From Hemicentrotus pulcherrimus (taxonomy: Eukaryota; Echinodermata; Echinoidea; Camarodonta; Strongylocentrotidae), in the NCBI GenBank assembly GCA_003118195.1, contig BEXV01002230.1, positions 61,354 to 72,911 of the forward strand: a DNA stretch of 11,558 nucleotides, read 5' to 3'. The notes beneath the pieces were generated by a model. That model made no database searches. It was not told where the DNA came from and worked only from the letters and a program-made list of their open reading frames with translations. Position numbers and translations under genes: made by a program. Below are positions 1-7,009 of this stretch, in pieces (within the stretch, counting starts at the first letter, position 1; every line of letters starts with the position of its first letter).

Positions 1-29
1 TTTTTTTTTTTTAATTGTCACTGTTTATT
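1..29 (-). other. Minus-strand AATAAA plus poly(A) run: possible 3' end of a retroposed transcript
   Basis: The window opens with twelve T. TTTATT follows at 24-29. Read on the minus strand this is AATAAA, an 11-base spacer, then A12, which is the arrangement left by a polyadenylated RNA copied into the genome (LINE, SINE or processed pseudogene). The body of such an insert would lie to the right of base 30, but no recognisable coding sequence is seen there on the minus strand. The flanking target-site duplication would lie outside the window. A chance T-run next to a common hexamer remains quite possible. Confidence 0.3.
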
Positions 30-86
30 AGGAAAAAAATGTATTAAAGCAATCAAAACTGAGAAATATCAGCCAAAATAGGGAGT

Positions 87-117
87 AAAAAAAAAAAAAG
101 ATACAATATTTTTTTTT
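87..117. repeat. A13 and T9 homopolymer runs, self-complementary
   Basis: Thirteen A at 87-99 are followed after nine bases by nine T at 109-117. The two runs can pair into an A/T hairpin. A perfect CArg-type sequence CCAAAATAGG, the SRF core pattern CC(A/T)6GG, sits just upstream at 73-82. Nothing around these sites indicates a gene start, so I give them no functional weight. Confidence 0.5.
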
Positions 118-125
118 GAAGGCCT

Positions 126-163
126 AACTGCTGTGTACCATGATCATGATCATCTTGATTTTT
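126..163 (+). repeat. Diverged direct repeat, copy 1 (partner at 886-935)
   Basis: This copy shares the string AACTGCTnTGnACCATGATC and the following ATGAT, then ATCTTGATTTT, with 886-935. It contains the 14-bp perfect palindrome ATGATCATGATCAT at 140-153. The second copy carries about 12 extra bases of TGATTATGATGA type in the middle. The two may be decayed copies of one interspersed element or an old local duplication. Confidence 0.4.
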
Positions 164-531
164 CTTGCCTGATGGGTATATTTATGACAGGTTCCTTGTC
201 AACACAAAAATCAATGTTAGTTTTCATTCAAATGTGGTTTGTGAATTTGTCTGGAACATTTCCTAAGTTCAATTGAAAGAACAGATTTATGTTACAAGAA
301 ATATAACACTGATGCGAATGAGGCAAGGTCTAACAAATCCTGTAGTCTGTTTTTGTAGACTAGACATCTGGAAGGAGAATATTTCTAAGAAAAACAGGGT
401 TTTCATGATGACATCACATAATTATCCAATCTTCTTTCTCAAAGTGCCAAAAACTCTACTTGAGAACAACCTTGAAAGGTCGTTTGATAGTAATAAGAGT
501 TTAAAAAGTGCACTCATCTTGCTCAACGGAT

Positions 532-554
532 GTCATGTGACTTAGTCATGTGAC
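532..554. promoter_or_regulatory. Two identical E-box decamers (M-box-like) in tandem
   Basis: GTCATGTGAC occurs at 532-541 and again at 545-554, 13 bases apart. The core TCATGTGA matches the known preferred site of MITF/TFE-type bHLH-zip factors (TCAYGTGA). This is sequence resemblance only; there is no promoter or transcript start nearby to give context. Confidence 0.3.
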
Positions 555-885
555 ATTAGTTGTCTAGTCAGTGGAAGAGTCATTCATTTGAAGGGTTATG
601 TCCAGCATTCCATACACGTTACACACAATAATGTATGATTCTTGAAATTTTAACTACCACATTAAAAGTGTTGAAAATTTTACTCCACAAATATGCCCAG
701 AGTGTTGAATGAAAGACACACATCACCCCTGTAATGCCGGCACAGTTTTGAAAGTTGTAAATTCATTCTTTCGGTCAATGAAAGCACAAGTCCTTTATAA
801 TTCTGGATATCATATGATCTTCTTTCTTCATCTTGATACATTATTTGCATATTGTATTCTTATCAAAAGAATTATATCATGATAT

Positions 886-935
886 AACTGCTCTGAACCA
901 TGATCATGATTGATTATGATGATGATCTTGATTTT
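886..935 (+). repeat. Diverged direct repeat, copy 2 (partner at 126-163)
   Basis: It begins AACTGCTCTGAACCATGATC, with two mismatches to copy 1 over the first 20 bases. It is expanded in the middle by TGAT/GATGAT triplet-like sequence before rejoining the shared ATCTTGATTTT. The spacing between copies is about 760 bp. Flanks outside the shared block do not align by eye. Confidence 0.4.
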
Positions 936-1863
936 ATATTGAGCTTGACTGGTTCACCATCTCATGTGTACTTTTTTGGAGAGTCTTATTGTTAAGTGTT
1001 TAAGGTTGAGTGTTACCTTGCCGAAAGTCAAAAGCCTTGTCAGATCACTAGTAATAAGGTCTGTCAACGTAGCGTTACCCCCAAGGGTGCTTATTGGCCT
1101 AATTTAGCCCCCTTCTCCTCCCTTACCTCCCTTTTCCTTTAGTTTGTAGGCACAAACCCATATCAGTTATAATGCTGAACTAGGAGACTTTATAGAGACC
1201 ACAGTCCATAGGGTTAGGCCCTGTAGTTTAGCAGCTACGAAATTGACACATCAAGAACAAACTTGGGGTAGTTGGGTTAGTCTTCATTCAAGACAAATAG
1301 TATTGTTTTAAAGTGTCAAATTGAGCACTAGGTTCAAACTCTTCAAAACGTTTGTACGCGTAGACTTCTTCCTCCTTCATAGCTATCCAGTGCTCTGCAC
1401 TCTTATTTGAAATTTTGATGATACGAAAGTGATAATTGAAGACATTCTACATGTATTATTGTATTGTGTACTATATCTTTTGTAGCGATGAGTATCTAGT
1501 GTTGGTGTCATGTTGAGGTGATGCTGAAGAGGGAGATAAAGTGTATGATGCATGGAGTCATATAAAATGGTGTCCATCCAAGGGGTATGTCTGATGACCT
1601 CTGAGAGTACTTTAAAAACTATATTTTGCTCTTAAACCTTGGAGTTATAATCTGTTATGTATTGATATGACTTTGGGGAATTAGATTTAATACTTCTTAC
1701 TTTTGTGTCCTGATTTCGAGCACTTGAATGAATTTTTGAGATTACTTCGTCCTGTATTTTATGAGCTTCGTGCTAATTCTCTTATTATGTTTTATCAATT
1801 GTATCTTTAAATCTCAGAGGGTATAACAGAGATGAGTAGAGATATAATAGAAGAAAGGAGCGA

Positions 1864-1865
1864 GT

Positions 1866-1919
<54 letters not shown>
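1864..1919. repeat. (AG)n microsatellite
   Basis: Pure AG dinucleotides run from 1875 to 1919 (about 22 units), with slightly interrupted GAGA sequence from 1864. The strand is purine-only over more than 50 bases. It can pair with the (TC)n tract at 2619-2656 further along the same strand. Confidence 0.98.
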
Positions 1920-1923
<4 letters not shown>

Positions 1924-1960
1924 CCTAGATTGGTGGAAGCAGAAAATTAAGCAGGCCTAA

Positions 1961-2001
1961 AGAGAGAGAAAGAGAGAAAGAGAGATGGAGAAAGAGGGAA
2001 A
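1961..2001. repeat. Imperfect GA-rich tract
   Basis: A second purine-rich stretch of AGAGAGAAAGAG type, broken by a few T bases, follows the pure AG array after a 40-base spacer. It is probably a decayed part of the same microsatellite. GACAGACATACAGACGG-like sequence continues to about 2040. Confidence 0.8.
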
Positions 2002-2614
2002 CAGACTGATGGAAATACAGGCAGACATACAGACGGATCAGAAAACAAGATAAAAATAGTGAAATATTCAAGTAAGAGAGAAAACGTCAGAAAAATGGCG
2101 GAGATTTTGAATAAGAACTAAATACATGTTAAATGGAAACGAATCAACATTCTGTTTGCATGCTCTTATCTGACATTTCATTTACTCCATATGTTTTAGA
2201 CATGATTTTCCCCCCATGATAATACTTGCAATCAAATATCTGTGCCGAGATAAGGAAATTAACCACATGTAGTCAGGGCCCCAGAAATGTGTACTTCAAT
2301 TAGGAGCAGGAAATATCAGGAGTGGAATTAATTTGATGTAATTGCCGTACAGCCCCTTTTGAAGAGATATTGCCAGCGTAACTAATAGATCAGATTTCTT
2401 TAACTGTGAAACACCATGTTCATGTCAAAGCCTTGGCAAGGCAGTCCTTGCAAGTGCTACTGTGATGAAACTTGTCAAGATATATAATGCATAAAGAACG
2501 ATGTGAGACAAATATTCATCATGAAATACAGCATGTGTTTAACTGTATTTGTGTCCCATTTCTTCCCTTTTCTGCACCTTTCTAAAACCAATTCATTTGG
2601 ATCTTTCTCTTTCC

Positions 2615-2618
<4 letters not shown>

Positions 2619-2656
<38 letters not shown>
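2619..2656. repeat. (TC)n microsatellite
   Basis: About 19 uninterrupted TC units lie in a longer pyrimidine-rich stretch (about 2601-2719). The tract forms the distal part of the polypyrimidine region in front of the acceptor at 2719. It is the reverse complement of the AG array at 1875-1919. Confidence 0.98.
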
Positions 2657-2658
<2 letters not shown>

Positions 2659-2719
2659 TTCTGCCCTTTTAATTTTCTCTTTTGATCTTCCTATCCTACT
2701 TTCCCGTCTCTGTATGCAG
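2657..2719 (+). promoter_or_regulatory. Strong candidate 3' splice site (polypyrimidine tract + CAG)
   Basis: Most bases from 2619 to 2710 are pyrimidines, and the tract ends with TGTATGCAG at 2711-2719 before the first exon base, G2720. This is the best acceptor-like signal on the plus strand. A branch point could lie in the few A-containing spots such as CTTTTAATTTT (2667-2677) or CCTATCCTACT (2690-2700). The (TC)n array may have grown out of, or strengthened, the native tract. No donor with an obvious coding exon was found upstream inside the window, so any upstream exon would be at a distance or to the left. Confidence 0.45.
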
Positions 2720-2802
2720 GTCTTCTAATTCCCAGTAACTGTGTTCCGGCTCTGAAAGACATGCTCTCCAAGGACACCACAAGCTACTCAGAGACATTCT
2801 GA
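2720..2802 (+). CDS. Possible last coding exon (C-terminal 26 codons), 3' partial gene
   Basis: After the acceptor, two bases (GT) would complete a split codon. A frame then runs from CTT at 2722 to TGA at 2800-2802, encoding 26 residues that begin LLIPSNCVPALKDML and end SETF. The other two frames stop within six codons. The peptide is polar and ordinary-looking, and I do not recognise a family. The last part lies inside a tandem repeat. In the second 104-bp copy the same frame is kept (DMLSKDTTSYSETY then TGA), differing by one synonymous change and one F-to-Y change. That could be a duplicated gene end, or coincidence because the repeat is young. The upstream exons are not visible. An alternative is that the acceptor is a decoy and this is intronic repeat DNA. 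Confidence 0.25.
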
Positions 2803-2964
2803 GTAGACTCTAAGCACATCATACAATAGAACTGGATGATAGGACCCACTAGCCAATTAGAGACATGCTCTCCAAGGACACCACAAGCTATTCAGAGACA
2901 TACTGAGTAGACTCTAAGCACATCATACAATAGGACTGGATGATAGGACCAACTAGCCACTCAG
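2757..2964. repeat. Recent 104-bp tandem duplication at the left end of the minisatellite
   Basis: AGACATGCTCTCCAAGGACA starts at 2757 and again at 2861. The two 104-bp copies differ at only a handful of positions, by eye about 95% identical, whereas the 68-70 bp units to the right are far more diverged. A later unequal exchange has therefore copied a composite unit (one 68-bp unit plus a shorter segment). The first copy overlaps the candidate stop codon at 2800-2802. Confidence 0.85.
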
Positions 2965-3450
2965 AGACATTCTAAGTTCACGTTGATCAGAGAGGTCTTG
3001 TTTAGATTGGCTGCTTTGAACACCAAGATCAGATGGGAGAACATCACTGTCTCCTCAGAGACCTTTGAAGATCACTTGAGGCATGTTATAAACCAGGATC
3101 AGAGACGGTTACTGATAACCCTCTAGGCACTTCATAAACTACAGACAACAGGACACCTACATGTAGATTATCTTGATACTTTCTAAGATCTCTCCAAGCC
3201 TTCATACACCATGGTCAGACAATTAGTTATTACTACCTACCCAGACAAATAGTATGATCACTCCAAGCACTTCATACACTAGGACTGGATGAACGGATAC
3301 AACTAGCTACTCAGAGACATACTGGAATACATCACACACTTCATACGTCAAGATGAGACCATAGGACGCCACTAGCTACTCAGAGACAAACTGCTAATAC
3401 CTAAAGCACTTCATACATCAGGCTTAGATGAAAGAGAGGGTAGCATCTCA
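2757..3450. repeat. Decayed minisatellite, units of about 68-70 bp
   Basis: Two motifs alternate through this block. One resembles AGCACTTCATACACTAGGAC and recurs near 2812, 2916, 3125, 3194, 3265, 3332 and 3404. The other resembles ACTAGCTACTCAGAGACAT and recurs near 2783, 2848, 2886, 2952, 3302 and 3371. The spacing between equivalent motifs is about 68-72 bp in the right half. The unit length is not a multiple of three and no frame stays open, so it does not encode a protein repeat. Copies in the middle (about 2970-3190) are strongly decayed. The block lies inside the putative 3' untranslated region. Confidence 0.8.
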
Positions 3451-3555
3451 TACATCAGATTAGTACAAGAGAGTCCCCTGTTTGAATACAGTCCAGAGAC
3501 TCCAGAGGAGAGCCTTGCACACTACAATATTAAGATACATACCGGTAGTAAACTA

Positions 3556-3601
3556 GGTAGGAGTAAGACTAGACCTACCAAGCTAGATTAAGGGGGCGGG
3601 G
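3556..3601. promoter_or_regulatory. Short inverted repeat followed by a GC box
   Basis: GGTAGG (3556-3561) and CCTACC (3574-3579) can pair across a 12-base loop. GGGGGCGGGG follows at 3592-3601, matching the Sp1/KLF GC-box core, in an otherwise AT-rich region. There is no evidence of a transcription start here, and a single GC box is weak evidence. Confidence 0.2.
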
Positions 3602-3670
3602 AAGCACGACAAAACCTTGGTACTATACATGTATGTGCTAATGTTTGAAAACACTGGGTTTGTGTTTCAG

Positions 3671-3726
3671 ACCAGTTTGAGGGACAGGTGGACATGAAAC
3701 CTTTATCTGGACGATGCCATGTCTGA
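3671..3726 (+). CDS. Alternative last-exon candidate after the acceptor at 3670
   Basis: GGGTTTGTGTTTCAG ends at 3670 and forms a moderate acceptor. Using two bases to complete a codon, a frame runs from CAG at 3673 to TGA at 3724-3726 and encodes 17 residues (QFEGQVDMKPLSGRCHV). That would leave a 3' untranslated region of about 200 bases ending at the AATAAA of 3923-3928, a more compact arrangement than the 2719 acceptor gives. The pyrimidine tract is much poorer than at 2719. The two possibilities are mutually exclusive or alternative splice choices, and both may be false. Confidence 0.12.
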
Positions 3727-3905
3727 TATTTTGTATTCTGTTATCTAGCAGGATTCATCAGTGCTTTCTGATTGTTCCTTACACATGGGTATATTCCAAT
3801 ACTGATTCATTCATTGAACAAGGGAGATCTTACACACTTATAGCCTTTGGCTCTGTATTCAACTTTGAAATTCATATTTATGACGGGAACAAAATCTTTG
3901 TGTAA

Positions 3906-3928
3906 TGTAAATAATTCCAAATAATAAA
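3906..3928 (+). terminator. Candidate mRNA 3' end: Pumilio element plus AATAAA
   Basis: TGTAAATA at 3906-3913 matches the PUF-protein consensus TGTANATA. AATAAA follows at 3923-3928, and a GT-rich stretch (GATGGTGTTT) lies at 3951-3960, at the right distance for a downstream element. Together they make this the best-supported polyadenylation site in the window and the natural end for an exon starting at 2720 or 3671. A second AATAAA lies at 4019-4024. Confidence 0.4.
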
Positions 3929-3949
3929 AACCTTTGCAAAACCTAACAA

Positions 3950-6750
3950 AGATGGTGTTTACAATTAACATCTTTAGCAATACTAATAATCTTTAAGAAA
4001 TGATTATGTAATGTTAACAATAAACCCTGAAACATAATAGTAATGGAAAATGTGTCCCTTTTTCATATAAAAATGATCAAAATTGTATGGCGGGGCTGAA
4101 ACAAGATCAGTCCATCTAGTGATAACAGGGTGTATATTACATATGATTATATCTTGTTATACAATCAGTGTAAAGTTGGCTTTGAGATAAAACATGTGTC
4201 AAATAGAATAATTTCTTTGAGCACCTCCAACTCACATATGACATACATATATTGTATGGTTTATAGCAGTTTACTTTTTTGATGGTGGAATTTCACAGAA
4301 GATAAAAGCACTTTAGTTACTGTTCTTGTTCTAAGATTGTTCTTGGTTCATGTTATAGACTCATTTCTAGCACTCCAAGTAAGCCAACAACTCTCAGCAT
4401 GATCCTGTAAGACGAGTCTCTTTGATTATGTTACACGTTACACTTTAAACAAATTGTCTTTTTTTCTTCTTCTTCCATGAATCTATCATGTAACAGTAAT
4501 GCTAGTTTCCAGGCTTTTTCAGACTTTTTAATTCTTAGACTCTACATTGTTTGAGATATGGGCTCCAAGCCTCCAACATTTATAGCTCTCTCTTAGACAA
4601 ATTAGGTAAAACCAACAGGTACCTCTGAAGCGCATCTATCAACAAGTTTTAAGAGGGACATCTGAGAAAAGCCAGATTTGTATTATTTCCTTGAGCTTCG
4701 GGTTAGATTAAAGTCAATATCCTTTTATTAAGGATTTGCTTGACATGTCGTAAAGTACACTTTCTTACATCATAAGCAAACAGTTTTGATGATTTGTGCC
4801 GGGAGTAAAAACCAGGTACCTTTGATTGTCATTAAACTGTCTGGATGTACTAAACTGTTCGTTAAAAATGAAAATCAGTATTTTCATATGATAATAAATT
4901 ACTTGCCAGAAGAGTTATGAGAATTTTTTTTTTTCTGTTGCTTTATATATGAAGATTAATGTGGTTTCAAAGATTTCCAAAGAAAACAAAAAGTCATGAA
5001 TGTTTATGAATGGAACCTACCTACATTTCATAAAGATACCTGAATGCAATAACATGATATTGTCAATAAACTTGGAAAACTCACTGCGAAATTAATTTAG
5101 AGAAGTTTGGAATGGATCATAAGATAGTAAGGGCATGATCCCATAGGTTTATTACTAGGTTGCTTTTAAGCTTTAATCCTTATCTTTAAAAAAAGAGTCT
5201 TCACAGTTTAAGTTATTTTTGATATCTCTCAGAATAACTTGATGTGTCCCCCTGATTGTTTAGTGAAGTTATAAGCAAGTTATTCAGGGGCCCGGTGTTT
5301 CCCTTTAGTTCTAATGAAATTATGTGTCCATTTTTTCAATTAACAGGTGATTTTATGCAACTAGACCAATCGAAGGTCAGATAGAACTGCTTGTTTCTCG
5401 TCAGACCCTTGCCAATTTAATGATGTTTCCTTTTACTGATTGGAGGGCTTTGTTTGTATCCTGGTACTGCTCAAGATGTGTGTTCTCATTACAGATTTTA
5501 TTCTTTCTGGAACTTTTGGGGAGGAAAAATTTAATCATAGGCTACAAAACTTCGGAATTTGTTTTCCACTAGCAACTCAGAGACAATGCAAAACATACAG
5601 TGGAAGAAAGATAAACACAAACAAAAATTTAATTAATTTACCTAATCATGATTACTGCTTGGATTCATCAATTACCTGTCTAATCTTCTAGAAAATCAGA
5701 TGAAGCAGTTCATTACTGGACCATTTCATACTGCATGTTGATAAAACATTTCCATTTGCGAACAAAATATCAGTTATTATCAAGATGTTAATATTGTTTT
5801 AAAATCTTCATGAAGTCAAATTTTGCAAACCTAAATTTTTATGACATAATTATTGATTTTATCAACTTGATTTTTTCCCTTGAAATTAGCAATTTTATTT
5901 AATAGGCTTCAGAGAGGTGTCAGAGTTCTATAATGCCTGACTTGAAAAAGGTTATTTCATCATGATTTTAGACTAATTTTGTGAGAACTTCTACCTTTTA
6001 GGAATTTAATTTTCTCGATATTGGTTGTTGTGTGAATGCAGCCCCAGACAGGTCTTCGAGTTTTGTTTTAAAAGATTGACCTGTAGAGATTATCTAATCA
6101 TGATTTCTGCCAGAAAGCAAGGTTACATTGTTTCTCCTAACCACTAATCTAATCTCACAGTACAACTTAAAGCTAGGGTCAGTCAGGCATCGGAATAACC
6201 TTTTCAAACTTAAAATGAACAATCTGACATTCAAAGGACAAGAATAGAAGGTTGTTAGTCAAGTTAGCAAGATTTCAAACACCCCAGTAAGAAAGTAAGT
6301 TTTAATGATAGTGCTGTTAAAAGCTCTGTTGTTATTTTGGAGGTAACTATCTTCCTGCCACCAATCATCAAGATAAGTTCATGAATAATCGGCAACTTTA
6401 ATCTTCATAGAAAATGTATGTGTATTTTCAATCATGCCTCTAAAACGTAGAAAACTTCCTGAGGTAACACATTTTAAGATCTTTGATTAGACTTTGATAT
6501 GATATTAAAGAACATCTGAAAACATGCAAAAATCAATGAATTGGACTTTGTCTTTAAAGATGGCACTAGTGGTTGTCCTACGAGGATCCTTCCCTTAACC
6601 TTGTAGTCCATCCTACCATTCATCATACAAGGCTCCTCAATATTATCCTTATCTCGATCACTTCAATGATATCCTATTTCAGTCTGGTATTCTAAATAAG
6701 GTACATATTATGACTAGTGAATCTAGATCTCAAATGTCCTAATATCCTCT
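3950..6750. other. Gene-free AT-rich stretch
   Basis: No frame resembles a known protein, and the longest listed one (5440-5691) lacks a convincing start or splice context. Isolated signals include AATAAA at 5065-5070, acceptor-like TTCAATTAACAG ending at 5346, TGTGTGAATGCAG ending near 6042, and a strong donor-type GTAAGT at 6295-6300. None joins into a plausible gene model. AGGTACCT palindromes occur at 4618-4625 and 4814-4821. It fits intron or intergenic sequence. Confidence 0.55.
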
Positions 6751-6756
6751 CATTTC

Positions 6757-6788
6757 TAGTACCGGTACCTAATCAGGTACCAGTATTA
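6757..6788. repeat. GTACC inverted repeat (hairpin)
   Basis: GGTACCT (6764-6770) and AGGTACC (6775-6781) are separated by four bases. After one C/A mismatch the pairing continues for five more positions, one of them a G/T wobble, giving a stem of about 13 pairs. TACCGGTA at 6760-6767 overlaps it. No T-run follows, and the function, if any, is unknown. It could be part of a short palindromic interspersed element. Confidence 0.6.
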
Positions 6789-6830
6789 TGTAACAGCAAT
6801 GTGGGTCATCTACACATCATTACCAGAGGT

Positions 6831-6996
6831 CATGGAGGGGTCATGGCTCAGTGGTTGAGTCACTAGTGGTCTTGTAACGGTTAGGTCCTTAGTTCAATGC
6901 AGTCAATCAAAAAGTGTTTATTGGTGAGGCAGTGTTCCTTGTACAAATCCCACTGATAGCTGTGCCACCCTCCCCCATTGGCTAATTACAAGCATA
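6831..6996 (+). mobile_element. tRNA-Thr(UGU)-derived SINE-like element, degenerate
   Basis: The head is tRNA-like. GGGGTCA (6837-6843) sits where an acceptor stem would be. TGGCTCAGTGG (6844-6854) matches the RNA polymerase III A box. CTTGTAA (6871-6877) is a threonine anticodon loop with anticodon TGT, and AGTTCAATGC (6891-6900) is a decayed B box. The order and wording follow a eukaryotic tRNA-Thr(UGU). The anticodon and T stems no longer pair and the acceptor stem has no partner, so it cannot be a working tRNA. A non-tRNA body follows (CTTGTACAAATCCCACTGAT and CTGTGCCACC), as in SINEs. Similar short words flank it (about 6818-6830 and 6997-7006) and may be a worn target-site duplication. 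It could also be a lone tRNA pseudogene. Confidence 0.65.
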
Positions 6997-7009
6997 CATA
7001 CCAGGTAAA

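Larger units (their letters stand above)
160..1860. other. Gene-free stretch
   Basis: Short frames exist on both strands (for example 273-545 plus and 1383-1577 minus), but none resembles a known family or shows coding-like composition, and the longest is 90 codons. Visible items are the paired E-boxes at 532-554, the second copy of the direct repeat, and a pyrimidine tract (about 1107-1139) ending in TTTAG at 1140 that could act as a weak 3' splice site but opens no useful frame. A TATAAA sits at 1561 with no supporting context. It fits intron or intergenic sequence. Confidence 0.6.

Noticed and set aside
273..545. 90-codon plus-strand frame
   Set aside because: It begins at TTG rather than ATG, has no recognisable domain or splice context, and its length is ordinary for chance in this much sequence.
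1383..1577. 64-codon minus-strand frame
   Set aside because: No family resemblance, no start or splice signals, and normal chance length.
2462..2560. Possible C/D-box snoRNA starting at GTGATGA
   Set aside because: No CTGA D box at a usable distance and no terminal stem.
2503..2685. 60-codon frame with a serine-leucine repeat
   Set aside because: The SL repeat is just the (TC)n microsatellite read in one frame.
3714..3905. 63-codon frame ending just before the Pumilio element
   Set aside because: Tempting because an AATAAA follows its stop, but the protein is not recognisable. The frame overlaps the more economical 3' UTR reading of this segment.
5347..5400. Exon after the acceptor-like TTCAATTAACAG
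   Set aside because: All three frames close within about 12 codons and no poly(A) site or donor fits.
6837..6911. Functional tRNA-Thr gene
   Set aside because: The A box, anticodon loop and partial B box are present, but the anticodon stem, T stem and 3' acceptor strand do not pair and the body continues as SINE-like sequence.
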